Shown here piece by piece: positions 26,936 through 38,600 of a DNA stretch of 64,000 bases. Source of the stretch: Gyrodactylus bullatarudis (taxonomy: Eukaryota > Platyhelminthes > Monogenea > Gyrodactylidea > Gyrodactylidae). The translations under genes and the position numbers were made by a program. Numbering within the stretch: the stretch's first letter is position 1; the number at the start of each line of letters is the position of its first letter. The stretch lies in the NCBI GenBank assembly GCA_012064415.1, contig SSNU01000136.1, positions 265,333 through 329,332 of the forward strand. The letters run 5' to 3'. The notes under the pieces were generated by a model that had not been told where the DNA came from, ran no database searches, and was given only the letters and a program-made list of their open reading frames with translations.

Positions 26936-28071
26936 AGGACCTTCCTAAAGCTGATTCTGTTGCTTTTGAAAACAAATTGCCTAAATAAGCTGCAAGAGAA
27001 AATCGATTTTTGAATTTCTTTTTCTTTCCTTATGAACAGTTAAATTTTCTCTTTATCATGACACGTTTGAATTGCTTTTGAGCAGGTAAATCTCATGTGA
27101 TTTATTGTACATACATGCACGAATATTTAAAAATTACATTAATGACTTGATTTGTGGAGACTTTCTATAAATATTTCACGAATTCGGAATAAAATTAATG
27201 TATTCGTTCTTCGGTTTACTCATGAGTAGCAACATCATATAATGATAGAAAAGATTATTCTATTGTTTTAATTTAAAACTTTTAAATTGTTATTATCGTC
27301 TGAATTTATCCAATGAGTCACATCAACTCTGCTTATGCTCTTCAAATTATTGCAAAAAGAAAGCACAAACATCTCATCTAATTGACTTTTACCAAAGGGT
27401 GCTTCTTTCAATGCATATTCTTCTCCAAAAATGATACGAAGAGAGAACAAGAATATTCATCAATCATGATTTTTCAAGCCACCAATGAGAGTTTTACCTT
27501 GGCTTATCGATTTGACTTCTTTTTATTATTCTCACAAGCACAATGTGTATTTCTGTTTGGCTCGACCAATTCTTCAAAGTTTCACAATTAGTAGTTTTTA
27601 CCTTTCCAAAATTAATTTAAATCAAAAACTCCTGATTGTGATCGATAATGTGAAAAATAGAATTTAGAATCCTCTTTGTTATTGCATTCATTAAGAGAGA
27701 GAAAGAGAGTATCAAATAACATGAACTTAAATTTGAACTTTCTCTTCGGGTTAATCAAGTTGATGAACATGATTATCATTATTTAATCGCATAACAATTG
27801 CAATAAAAAAGAAAAGGGTAATTTCTTGAAATAAATGATATTTTTTTATTTTTACATTACATTTTCTAATACCTATCAATAAAGTTAATACATCAATTGC
27901 ATTCAGCATTAGAGCGTCAAATGATTATTATGCATGAATACATGATAGGTATCTTGAAGTTGAGAGAAACTTAAGAAAGAGTTGAGATCTAATGTATATG
28001 TAAATGATATCTTGTAAAAGCAGTTTTTTTGTAATTCAGAGTTTTGTCACGATCTTTGGTGATTAGAAAAA
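26936..28071. other. Intergenic region, no gene recognised
   Basis: About 1.1 kb between the convergent ends of the RASEF-like gene and the CS-domain gene. It should hold both 3' UTRs. Short frames at 27268-27667 on both strands lack protein-like composition. Confidence 0.5.
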
Positions 28072-28868
28072 TTAGGAAAAGCTCTTGGTAGCCAAATATG
28101 GACGCCAACTAGCCGAGCCTGGACTCTTCGCCAATTTTAGTTGAACCATATTTCTTTTTAACTAAACAAGAGTTTAGAAAAACTACCCGAGATAGTTTAT
28201 AAATTAAAAAGATTTAGACATACCAATAAAAATGAAGATTTTGCAATTATAGCGTCTGGAAAATCATCAACATTTAGTTTATAAATGGCCTTATCGCTAG
28301 TGACAGAGCAAGTGAAATCCAAACCCCTAAAATTTGACATAAAGTAAAAAAACTCATAAGTTTTAATTTTAATATTCTAGAGAAATGAACTTACTTGTCA
28401 ATAATTTCACATTCGATTTTGATATCTTGCTGTTGAAATTGAACTTTATTTCCGTGTTCAAATCCAAGTTTTTTACCGTTAGAGAACATTTTTTCAAATC
28501 TGCCAAGTTTTGGATCTAGTTCCCGTAAAACCAAACTGATTTGTACGAACTTGTCATTAATTTCTGATGCTTCGATTCCAAGAAAGTGAGTTTGTTCTAA
28601 ATCTACCATTTGGTCTTCAATAAGGTTCTTTGGTGTTGATTCTGCCTTTTAATACAAAAATAGGTAAAATCAGAATCATTTTTACATAGCAAACTTCACA
28701 TTGGTTTTGAGAAAATATAGAATAAATGAATGAAATAAAATTTTATTTGAGAATACATTGCAGTAAATAATTGATCGAATTAAAAAGGATAAATCCTCTC
28801 GTATTTTAGTTTTGAAGATGTCTAATAAAACCTGAAAAAACTGACAGAGCTGATTTTCTTCAAGTCTC
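28072..28868 (-). CDS. CS (p23-like) domain protein, possibly calcyclin-binding protein (CacyBP/SIP)-like
   Basis: Likely co-chaperone or scaffold of the CS-domain class. Supported exons (minus): about 28868-28757, 28645-28395, 28326-28224 and 28161-28072. The last three keep phase and end at TAA. The first exon is tentative: it reads VLLDIFKTKIREDLSFLI, resembling the helical N-terminus of CacyBP, and I could not place an ATG for it, so the start is unresolved. Exon 2 has NDKFVQISLVLREL and KVQFQQQDIKIECEI; exon 3 has LDFTCSVTS; the last exon has VQLKLAKSPGSASWRPYL. Together these follow the beta-sandwich strand order of a CS domain, including the closing Trp. A p23 or NudC relative is the main alternative. 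The 5' end abuts the RNase Z-like gene head to head. Confidence 0.5.
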
Positions 28869-28951
28869 AAAAAGAATTTGAAATAATAAATTGTGTTTAA
28901 ATAGAACTCTTGTTACCAAAAATTAGGTGGTTTAGTTTTAATCGTTCAGAA

Positions 28952-29764
28952 ATGCAAAAAATAGGTCCCTACCGGATATACTGTCATTCTATTGCGGGTA
29001 ATGAAAGTTCAACATTTGTCGAATTTGAAGATCAAAAGTTTACATTCGATATCGGTGTCTCTTATGGACCGATAGTTCAAGCTAAATACGTATTTATTTC
29101 CCATGGACACCTTGATCACATTGGGGACATTGGTAAGCATATGAGACAGCGACAGCTACGAAGACTTCCAAAAGCTACATACTTCTTACCTGCTTGTACT
29201 GAAAAGAGTGTAAAAGCCATTTGTAATGAATTTCACGTCATGCACGGAACAGGTACAGAGGATCTATCGGATCCCGATCTAATATCTGTTACTCCAGGCT
29301 TCAGTTTTAAAGTAATTAAAAATGTAATTTATATTTTGTAGTTGAATAACAACTGGACAGTTCGATCTATTCAAACCCACCATAAAATTGACAGTGTTGG
29401 ATACATTTTGTACAAAAATAACATTCCAAAAATCGCCTATTGTGGAGACACAAAGTTTTCAGTTTTTTATAATCCTCTCAATACAGATTTATTATCGGTA
29501 GAATTGCTCATAACAGAATGTACCTATCTTGACTATTCAGATAAGATTTATGATAAATGTGTCGAATACTGTCATACTCACTTAAAAGATTTTGCCGAAA
29601 ATTCCAAAATTTTCGACAAGGTGTCTTTTATTTACCTCATGCATTTCTCTGATCGTTACAGATCAAACCATATTCAAAAGAATATCAATGAATGGGTAAA
29701 CGAAGAATTTGCAGCAAAAATATTTGTGGGAATTGAAGCAAAGAAGTTTATCGAGAAAATATAA
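28952..29764 (+). CDS. Metallo-beta-lactamase fold RNase Z-like (short tRNase Z type) enzyme
   Basis: Probable zinc-dependent endoribonuclease related to tRNA 3'-processing RNase Z. Exons 28952-29311 and 29342-29764 are separated by a 30-nt intron; 260 aa. The open frame continues upstream to a TTG, but the first ATG gives MQKIGPYRIY, a normal start for this family. Motifs: SHGHLDH (metal site HxHxDH, residues about 50-56), THHKIDSVGY (metal His), YCGDTKF (metal Asp) and MHFSDRY, matching the HxSxRY-type C-terminal motif of tRNase Z. The closest layout I recall is the short plant nuclear RNase Z (TRZ1/2). The catalytic residues I can see are all present. It ends 30 bp from the convergent end of the enoyl-CoA hydratase gene. 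Confidence 0.82.
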
Positions 29765-29794
29765 AATTTTTTATTTATTATCAATAAAAAGAAA

Positions 29795-30661
29795 CTAAGA
29801 ATCTGTAAAATTTGGCTTTCTCTTCTCCTGGAATGCAGTCATTCCCTCCTTGCAATCATTTGTCGCAAAAGTACCATAGAACAATCTCTTCTCTAAACGC
29901 AAGCCTTCGTCGAGACTTAGTTCGTATGAGGCAAGAATAGCTTCTTTTGTAGCAATCGACGCTAGAGCTGAAAAATTTCCTATCTTTTCACCAAGTTCGA
30001 TTGCTTTGGTTAATACTTGTTCTTTTGGATAAACTTTGCTGACGAGACCCCACTTCTCGGCTTCAACTGCACTGAACATTTCCCCGGATAAACAAATTTC
30101 CATAGCTTTGGACTTTCCAATTGCCTTGACAAGACGCTGAGTCCCTCCTGCACCTGGTATTGTTCCAAGAGTTATCTCTGGTTGACCAAACTTGGCATTG
30201 TCACCTGCGTAAATTATGTCGCACATCATTGCTAGTTCACAACCTCCTCCAAGTGCATACCCACATACTGCAGCTATAACTGGTTTCCTTGATTTTGCCA
30301 CTCCATTCCAATGAGAAAGCATGAGCGTTTTATAACAATCTGAGTATGAAGTACCCTTCATTTGTTTTATGTCCGCTCCTGCTGCAAAAGATTTTTCGGA
30401 CCCAGTTATTACGACAGACTTGATTTCATGATTTTCATTGTGACTCAATATTGCATCATTCAACTCGTCCATTAGCTCAGAACAGAGAGCATTCAAAGCT
30501 TTAGGTCGACTGAGCTCAATTAAACCAACATTATTTTTAGAACCTTCAATCGATGTCTTGATAAATTGATAATTGGCTGACTTTATAAAAATTTATTTAC
30601 TTGAATTAGAAAGTTTTCTAATCTTGAATCCATATTGAGATAATATAATAGATTTTAGCAT
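29795..30661 (-). CDS. ECHS1: Mitochondrial short-chain enoyl-CoA hydratase
   Basis: Crotonase of mitochondrial beta-oxidation; hydrates trans-2-enoyl-CoA to 3-hydroxyacyl-CoA. Exons (minus) 30661-30601 and 30576-29795 with a 24-nt intron; 280 aa (human 290). The first exon gives MLKSIILSQYGFKIRKLS, a basic, hydroxylated sequence typical of a mitochondrial presequence. This supports the intron, because the unspliced frame meets a stop. Core motifs: LSRPKALNAL, SFAAGADIK (oxyanion hole), GYALGGGCELAMMCD (with the first catalytic Glu) and GTIPGAGGTQRL (second catalytic Glu near PEITLG), ending MTAFQEKRKPNF. It diverges from AAGAB over 443 bp. Confidence 0.95.
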
Positions 30662-31104
30662 TATTGGTTTCAAATTTTCACGAGGGGTGTGTTCGAACAG
30701 AAAAAGAAAATGGTTATGTAATAATTTGACAAAAAGTAAAAATTAGTGACCACACTTTAGCTAGGATGTGAGCAGATTTGTGACTATTGGTTTTGATTTT
30801 TGAAAATTTATTTTAAAATCAAAATCACAATGCATATTTGTTGTTGAATGTAAATGAAATTCAATAAAAATTATCTGCATGAATATTAATTCTATTGGTT
30901 TTAGTTGTAAGCTATTCAATTATTATAATTATAAACTCATATCACTAGACTAATACTGTAATTCTTTCAGCAAGTTCATGAATTGGGAATTTTTTCTAGT
31001 TTTTATATTTTTTTGTCAAAAAATTTTTGATACTTTTAAATATTCGCCAGACTTAACTTAAACCTGGTATACTTGTGGGATTTTCATCATGTTTAAATAT
31101 AACA
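30662..31104. promoter_or_regulatory. Divergent intergenic region ECHS1 / AAGAB
   Basis: About 440 bp between divergent start codons (30661 minus and 31105 plus). It must contain both promoters. No distinctive motif or coding sequence was recognised. Confidence 0.4.
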
Positions 31105-31822
31105 ATGTCTGGCGTTATTTTAGTTCCAGAATACTCAAAAAATGAAAAAAGCCGTCAAATATTTGAAACATTTATTGAAAGTATGCTCAAGAATTATATT
31201 CAGAATTTCTTAATTGTGACAACTCCAAAATAAGAGAGATTTTAAAGTTTCCTTTAAGAAATAAGTATTATGATATAACAGTTAATATAAAATGCATACC
31301 TGATGTTGAGAAACCTCAATTGAAAGAAGAGGAAATTGATGTACTATTATTAATATCTGCATTTAATGTAAGATAATTCATAACTTTAAGGATATGAATA
31401 ATGACTATTTGAAACTACTCTCTAAAATCAGTGAGAATGATACCGTTGATTCTATTATCTTGGTCACCGATTTCATAGAGCCTACAGAAATATTTCAGAA
31501 AGATCCTAAGCTAACACTCATGAACAATGGTATTTGTTTTTTGGAAACTTCGCAAGAACTGGACGAGGAAAGAGAAAAATTTAATGATTATATTCAAGGG
31601 TGTCAATGGAAAAATATCAATCGAGTTGATGATCAAGAAATTGATGACGAGGATATCGACAACATGATGTCAAATTTTCTTTCAATGCGTACTCAAATCA
31701 TCAATCTACCTAGAGAAGAACGAATTAATAATGCTGAAAAGGTATTCATCTTATTTACTCAATCCTCTGTTTTTAAGATTATCTCCAAATTGATAGGAAA
31801 TCTGGATTCTGACAGTGATTGA
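31105..31822 (+). CDS. AAGAB: Alpha/gamma-adaptin-binding protein p34 (AAGAB)-like
   Basis: Cytosolic chaperone for assembly of AP-1 and AP-2 clathrin adaptors in vertebrates. Exons 31105-31180, 31204-31367 and 31391-31822 are separated by two 23-nt introns; 223 aa (human 315). Exon 2 reads FPLRNKYYDITVNIKCIP, matching the N-terminal pseudo-GTPase strand pattern (NKYYSADINL in vertebrates). Exon 3 ends with the diagnostic C-terminal helix NLPREERINNAEKVF. The Asp-rich stretch before it (DDEDIDNMMSNFLSM) also fits. The protein is shorter than vertebrate AAGAB mainly in the linker. Without removing both introns the frame breaks. Confidence 0.82.
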
Positions 31823-32007
31823 TTGATTTGAAAGACCTTATTTCTCCTCTCGATACTCAAGATTCTTCAAGAATTGCAAATAATCATAATTTCACTGATA
31901 ATAAATATTTGTAATTTTTTTAACTAATCCAGAACTTTATTCTTGTTTAGCTTAATGTATCTTTTAAATTGTTTTCTAGTTTCAGTGGAATAACAAAATT
32001 TCTCAAT

Positions 32008-32316
32008 ATGCTAATATCAGATGTAATTCTTACTGTGAAAGATATCATTTATATTAATTTTGAACCTACAGTTTTGGTGAGTAGTTGTTACTAATTAGAA
32101 AAGGAAGTCAAGGATTTCACTGATGGATGTAGTGGAGCCAAATTGGAACTTTTTATAGTCAGTAATTTATTCGAAGGTCTTACTACCATTGATAGGCATA
32201 AGCTTGTTTATAGTAAACTGAATTACCTGATAGACGAAAATAAAGTTCATGCCCTTGTTCTCAAGACCAAGACTCCATCTGAATATGAAAAACTTAAACT
32301 GAAAAATGTACTGTAG
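32008..32316 (+). CDS. BOLA2: BolA-family protein (BOLA2-like)
   Basis: Small partner of monothiol glutaredoxins in [2Fe-2S] cluster trafficking, cytosolic in the BOLA2 class. Exons 32008-32076 and 32104-32316 with a 27-nt intron whose acceptor is AAAAG; 93 aa (human BOLA2 86). Motifs: LEVKDFTDGCSGAKLEL (including the loop Cys), VSNLFEG, RHKLVYSKLN (conserved His) and HALVLKTKTPSEYE. A different acceptor 9 nt upstream gives the wrong frame, which fixes the intron end. No mitochondrial presequence is evident, favouring BOLA2 over BOLA1 or BOLA3. Confidence 0.85.
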
Positions 32317-32514
32317 TTTGAAGAAATGTCATTTTGTATAAAATTCTCATTCTAATAATATTCCACATTTTAAAGTTATTATTTCTAGTAGTGTTACAAG
32401 TTGTAACTTACGACACTCAGTCTAAATAACTTGGCTTTACAAATTTAAATTCATTGGACATTTGCCAATGAATTATACTTTTAGAATTAACTCTAAAATT
32501 AAGAGTCTAAATCT

Positions 32515-33237
32515 ATGCAAAACAATTCATTTAATGTCGTAAAAACTTGTAGGCACATAGGAATTTCTGAAGATTTAGAATTTAAAAATCCGGATTGTTG
32601 TTGTGACCAATTTAGTCAGTCCACTGAAACTGAATGCAGATGCTACTTAGATGAAAAGGTATCCTTACGGAAAAAACGACACTTTATCAACCTGAAAAAG
32701 AAAGCTACTTGTTTACGTAATTTCCTCAGTCAGAAAAATAAAAAATTCCTAACTCCGCTGGATAGTCTCGATATATTTTGTAATAATAGGGAAAGCCAAG
32801 AATTTAATTTGACCGATGCCAAAATATCGACAGAGAAGGTTAAATTATCGAAACTCTTTTTGGATAATCATAGGCTGGTTGAAAGTTGTGAGCCACCAGT
32901 TGAGATTCCCATAGAAAAGTACAAGATAAACAATTATAGAATTGCTATTGAAAAAATTATTGATTATGTTAGCAGAATTCCTACTTCTCAGTCGACCAAA
33001 ATATTATTATCTGATGGAAAACCAATAGCTTCAAATGAAATCAAAAGAGTTAGTATAGCCAAGGCAGATATATTACCGAATCCATCAAATGAATTGCGTA
33101 CGCAGCTCAATAAAGTTCAACTTTTGACAATATTAAGGAGCTTTGTACTAAAAAGATTTTGTGAATCCTCTTGTAGTCGATGTTTATCAAGAATAAGAAC
33201 CTTTTCAAATGTCAAATATGGACTAGAAAAAATATAG
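32515..33237 (+). CDS. Orphan 240-aa protein with a Cys-rich N-terminus
   Basis: I do not recognise this protein. It is a single ATG-initiated open frame of 240 codons, long for this AT-rich sequence. Residues 28-44 hold six Cys (PDCCCDQF, then ECRCYL), and more Cys near the end (CESSCSRCLSRI) suggest a possible metal site. Lys/Arg are abundant (KKRHFINLKKK). There is no signal peptide or membrane segment. It lies 199 bp after the BolA gene and runs toward Beclin-1, whose stop is 88 bp away. Confidence 0.6.
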   Translation: MQNNSFNVVKTCRHIGISEDLEFKNPDCCCDQFSQSTETECRCYLDEKVSLRKKRHFINLKKKATCLRNFLSQKNKKFLTPLDSLDIFCNNRESQEFNLTDAKISTEKVKLSKLFLDNHRLVESCEPPVEIPIEKYKINNYRIAIEKIIDYVSRIPTSQSTKILLSDGKPIASNEIKRVSIAKADILPNPSNELRTQLNKVQLLTILRSFVLKRFCESSCSRCLSRIRTFSNVKYGLEKI

Positions 33238-33324
33238 AATTATTCGAATTACTAATTTTATAATGTGAACTTAACTTTTTGTATCATAGAAAAAATAATT
33301 TTTAAATCTGGAAAATCATAAATT

Positions 33325-34926
33325 TCATTGCTTTTTGTCATTAACTGAGCAGATGATCACCATCCATTTCAAGATGCTAAGCATTCTTAATAGAGCTTTG
33401 GTCCACTCTTCCTCGCTCTTTCGTGAGTATCTAAATATTTAATAAATCATTTGAATTATTCACAGACTATGAGAAAGGCTTCAATATTTACTTGAAAGCC
33501 TTTCATTAGTCTCTTAATTCAGTAATAAAAATCCAAATATATATTTTATCACAGCATTCAATTTCTAATAAAACAAAATAAAAATTTATACTCACTTTAT
33601 CGAATATAATGAACCATCCTCGTGTTTTAAGAATTGTCTATTAAAAACTAGGTATGGCATCTTCATAACATTTGAAATTTTATTCTGTAGTTCAGATAGG
33701 CACTCCAGAAAAGCAATCATTGCAGTATCAAAATTATGTCCTGAAAATATCCGAATGCCAGCAGTATTCGCTAGAACAAAATCTTTATCTGTTTCATTAT
33801 GATGCATTCTAGACTGATCTGCATGATAAACAATTGTGTAATTGGTAAAGGTGTAATTGATCTTTCGTGCCAATAAGTTAGCAAGCAAAGCACATTGGCC
33901 CCAGGCAGCGTTTATTTCTGACCATTCTGTAGGCTTTGTAGGTAACCTGCCAAGTTGAAGTCCTGAAATCGTTCCGATCGGCTGGTCTGTGGAAATTGGG
34001 AATGTCATCTTGAGGATATTTGAATTTTTCAATTTTTCATGATGAAAGTTCAGCGTTTGTAACTTCAATTCGAGAGAAAATATTTCAGATTCTGAATCGA
34101 GAAGTAATATTCTCGAGTTATTGTACTCTTTCTTGATTCTAATACATTTTTAAGGATAATAAAATCTACTTTTCTAATTCCTTTTCTTTTTTGCGTAATT
34201 CTGCGTTTTCATTAAAAATTTCTGCCTCCAAGTCTTCACATTCTTTTTTTAGATGGCTTATCGACTTTTCTAAGAAATCTGAGATATCATCAGAATCGTC
34301 AGGATCAATTTCCCGAATAGAAGTTATGGATTTTTCCTCTTCTAAAAAAACTGTCAGGTTTAGAGCTCACCAAAATCGTCAGACCACTTTTCTTCGTCAG
34401 ATTTACAATTTTCATTTTTTAATAGATCTTGATAGTAATCACTAAAAATTATAATGTAATTGATATACTTGATACACTTTAACTCATCATTCTTGAACAT
34501 GACTTGTTTTTCCATAGCTTGAAGGATGGCATCTGAACAATTTTGGCAAAGGGGATGCTCGAATGGTGTTTTCTCTGACAATAGATCAAAAAGATATGAG
34601 TTAATCTGAAAAAAATCAACTAATTATGCCAAGAAAACTCACTATAAAACGGTTCGATAATGAAAGACTATAATCATCAGGATCATTATTTACACTAGAT
34701 ATTGTCTGCCTTGTTAACGGAGGTAATTTTTCGTCTTTGCAATCAGAGTCAGGATTAATGGCATCTTGAAATAGTATATATTTTAGTTACCACTTATTAT
34801 CTTCTTATCGATTTCATCAATATCATAGAAGTTATCATTTATCTCAATTGGATTAAAACAACTTTGACATAGAGGAATATCAAAATCTTGTGATCTGTCA
34901 TCTAGGCTCAAATTTGTAACAGACAT
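33325..34926 (-). CDS. BECN1: Beclin-1 (Atg6) autophagy protein
   Basis: Core subunit of the class III PI3-kinase (VPS34) complex in autophagy and endosomal sorting. Exons (minus): 34926-34791, 34764-34643, 34605-34469, 34441-34371, 34341-34170, 34138-33596, 33430-33325; 428 aa (human 450), all phases consistent. The first five introns are 26, 37, 27, 29 and 31 nt; the last is 165 nt. Visible parts: an N-terminal CQSC pair, a BH3-like segment before LFDLLSEKTPFEHPLCQNC, a coiled coil (KEKELEKIKKEY), and the evolutionarily conserved domain with IGTISGLQLGRLPT, EWSEINAAWGQ and LLARKI, then EEEWTKALLRMLSILKW. The aromatic-finger position reads IFS (residues about 343-345) instead of the aromatic triplet of vertebrates. 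Confidence 0.94.
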
Positions 34927-35047
34927 TATTCTTATGAACAAATAAATAAGAAATTTTCTGAATATTTCAAAAATTTAGCACAACTGAAACCTATAATCAG
35001 AGAGGAAATCTTTCTCTGTTGTTTGAAATGCCATATTATTCAAATTT

Positions 35048-35664
35048 ATGGAAGAAGTAAACTTTCTTAATGTCACCAACACAAATGTTGTAAGCGAGCG
35101 TAGAAAAATTCTTCATTCAAAAGCAGAACAAAAACGAAGAAATGCTATAAAAGTAATATAATTTTTTCATTCGATTTAGTTTGGATTTGATTCACTAGCA
35201 GACCTTGTTATTAGCAACTCGAATTCAAATGGTATTAACTCAATAAGACTTAGTAAAGCATTAATACTACAGAAAGGTTTGTAAAATTAATTATTTCCAG
35301 CCGTTCTTATGATTGAAGAAAGTAGAAAATCTTATTTTGAAAAAGTTAAACAACTTAAAGAGTCTAGTCAAGAACTGGAGACTCTAAAACTAATTCACAA
35401 GTTTTACCAAAATTTGGGACCCAGCAAGTATAATGAAAAAAATTTGAACAATATTTCCCCGGTAAATGATCAGGTCTACTATGAATTTATCCGTAATTTT
35501 ATGTCGGATCTCTTCAAGTCATTTGATCAAAGTGTTGATATCAACCTCTCTAATAATTTATTAAATGATATCCTTCATTGGGCAGAGGAAAATCTGACTA
35601 TATCGGTAAATTGGATTTTAGTATAATGAATTTGTCCTAGAATTTATCGAAAAAACTCATCTAG
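35048..35664 (+). CDS. MLX: Mlx/Bigmax-type bHLH-leucine zipper transcription factor
   Basis: Dimer partner of Mondo/ChREBP proteins that binds carbohydrate-response E-boxes; nuclear. Exons 35048-35152, 35180-35276 and 35301-35605 are separated by 27- and 24-nt introns. Basic region: HSKAEQKRRNAIK, then across the junction GFDSLADLV (helix 1), a loop, and SKALILQKAV (helix 2). A zipper region follows, then the Mlx C-terminal dimerisation domain with YYEFIRNFMSDLFKSFDQS and ILHWAEENL. The 3' end is uncertain: reading through stops at 35626, while a 35-nt intron to an exon ending at 35664 adds seven residues. About 175 aa, close to the short vertebrate Mlx C-terminal layout. Confidence 0.85.
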
Positions 35665-38600
35665 AGAAAAGGTTTCTCAGAAATCAAATTGGATTTCACC
35701 GACCTCACAGATATGCTTCTCTTTTTTTGAACAAAGAGTTTGAATTATAATTTATGTCAGATTTATTAATTTAGAAATATTATTATTTTTAATTCAATAA
35801 ATTTATGATCGAATTCCATGAATTTTTTTCAACTTAATTTATATACGACTTATATATTTAGATATTTATATGATTTAAATATTAGGAAGTGGAAGTATAA
35901 CCTGTAATACAGATTTGAGATAAATAATTTATCATAAATTATGGTCACTTTAGATGAAGCCTTTAGAGGTAGATGAAATGAAAAAAGCCTCTAGCCAAAC
36001 AAAAAGGATGGAGGCTGTAATCAAATCCAGACTACCAACACTGTATCAATTGAAAAAATCCATTTTTTATCGAGGGATTTAAAATTTCTTTTCATCTTTC
36101 CTGATTTTAGAAGTTAATTTTATTTAAAAGCATCTTCATTTTTTTTCTCAAGCAAACAGAATTATTTTTATTAGAATTGAAGTTATTAACTTCAAGTTAA
36201 CGAGATCAAATTTTTAAAATTTGAAATCTCTTATCAATTTCTTTTCTTCTTAGCTATCTATCTATCCTCAAGTGAATTATTGACTGGCATGTTGATACTT
36301 GAATAGAATCGTAATAATAATATTGTACTCTATCAAAATTTTAAATATATCCTTTGAGTAGAAAAAATTTCAGGTAGATGAATGGAATCGTCTAAAAACC
36401 ATACTTTTCAAGATATTTTAAATTTTTTCATTCTAGAGTCCTGAATAACTTGAATTAATTTAGAAAAGACTTAATCAACATCATGGGCTCAGATTCCCTA
36501 TCTTGAGTATTATGAGTCCCCATGTTTTTTAACTGAGCTGAGACCTGACTCAAGTCACTTGAGCCTCAAAAAAGAGGGATGAAAATAAAGTTTGTACGTA
36601 AAAATATTGTTGAAACATTTAAATGTACAAAAACTAGAAAAATCAGGTTTCTTCGTGTAAAAACACGGACGAAATTTTGTGTTGCTAAGAATTTTTTTGT
36701 TACAATTGAATTAAGATCAAGAAATTAATAAATTTTTATTTTTGATTCCCACGATATCTGATCATCACGTACGAATTTTTATTACATATCTTTTTCCCTT
36801 GATACTTTCCCCGGGGGAAATTCCCCTCATTAATGAAAAAATAATTATGAATTAAAAAAAATTTTCGATCATTTATCGAATCTATATTGTACTATATTGT
36901 CGTACCATGGTATGTACTTTTTGTAAGAAGAAATAAAATTTCCTGATTAATCTAGAATGTATTGGGAAAATTTAAAATTTCATATGAGCAAATAAAACTA
37001 AAGTGGGACAGGTGAATTTATGCAGAATAAACATTTTTACGCCCATCAATATTTCTTTTAATAAGGACTTTAGTATAGAGTTGACTATTCGTCATAGCCT
37101 TCCTCCCACCAATATTTCTTCTCTTTTTGAGTTAATAAAATGTGGGTATGAAATTAGTTAATGCAATCTATATTTTTTGATATTTTCAGATCTGTGAATT
37201 AGATATTATTTCTCATCGGTTTCTCAAGATTTTATTTTTTGTTTCTTATATCAATAATTAGTCGTAAATTACGACTCGTAATCATGGAAGGGATAGGCTC
37301 ATCAACAAAATAAAACTTATTAATGTTAACAATCAAATGATCTATCTGTTGCAAGATGAATACGCAATAAAAACGATAAACTGCGATCCAAAGATATTCC
37401 TTTTCCTTGCACGCTTGTGTAAAAGAATAACCATCCTTTTCTGTATAATCCATCTATTCCATCTAATAAGGGTAAGGACACGGAGAGAAAAAATAGATAG
37501 GAAAAAATATTCTAACCAATCATACGAGTTCACTTGTATCCTAGAGAGATGAAAGTGGATTTATTCCCAAATGCATGTGGATTTAGATGCATTCATTCAT
37601 TCTCTCATGGTCAGTGCACTCAATTGACCTAAATTCACCCTCTCTCTATATCTCCATCCTTGTGCTCAGGCATTTGGACAAAGTGAGAATAAAAATATGA
37701 TAGCATGTTTTATTTTTTGAAGAGAAAAAATTAGAAATTTCACCAGATGTAATTAAACTCTAATTTTTCTCATTTGAAAATATGAACCCATCATTCACTG
37801 AGTGTGCGCTGTGTCTGTTTCACTGTTAGTATATTTCTCTTTCTCGATAGTAAATTCATAAAGTAAGAGAAGAGATGTATTGTACAATGTACAAGGACAT
37901 GGTTAAAGTACAGAGAAATAAAAGAGAAAAAACTCTGATAATTAAGTAAGTAAATATAAACAAGTCATGAGTCATTAGCTGAATTGAATATTCTTTTGCA
38001 TACACAAGATTTCTGCATGTTGAATCATATCTATGAAAAATAATAGGAGTAGGATAGTACACTGTCTTCATTTTTACATCTTGAGCATAAGAAAAAAAAT
38101 CAAGTTTGAGCTGTGATTATAGGGTGTGGAGGGAGAGAATATTTAATAGAACTGAAATCCTTAGATTATAATCAATGCAACAAACATGATACTGCATTGA
38201 GCTGATAATTTAATTTATCTACATCAAGTGTAACCTTTTTTAATAAAAGGTAACCAAGAGGTTCTTGTTCATTGTCAATTATCTATTTGAAAAAGATCTT
38301 GAAATAATCATCTTTTTATGAGTTCCATAATTTTAAGTTAGATTGGCTTGGTTAAAATACAAACAGAATGTTTGAAACCAGCTACTTTTGGTCTCATTTC
38401 TCAAAGAAATTTCTTATCAGTTCCACATGAAAATGAAGCAATTTCATATTCAAGGTTTACAAAAGAAATTCGGCAACTAGATCAGCAAAAATAAACCACT
38501 AAAATAATACAGAAAAAATAAAATGTAAAAAGAACAACCCAGCAGATGGATTGAACTTTTTGAAAAAAATACTACGGCACTTTGAACACTAATAAAAAAA

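Noticed and set aside
30577..30600. A 20-nt alternative intron in ECHS1 with an acidic N-terminus
   Set aside because: The 24-nt version joins in phase to a basic mitochondrial presequence, which suits the enzyme.
31181..31260. Read-through of the AAGAB first exon to a stop after TTPK
   Set aside because: Removing a 23-nt GT-AG intron restores a frame that runs into the conserved NKYYDITVNI strand, so the stop is intronic-frame noise.
32077..32098. 22-nt intron in the BolA gene ending at ATTAG
   Set aside because: That acceptor gives the wrong frame for VKDFTDGCSG; the acceptor five bases later (27-nt intron) gives the right one.
37232..37552. Overlapping ORFs on both strands
   Set aside because: Opposing overlapping frames, no motif, no splice support.
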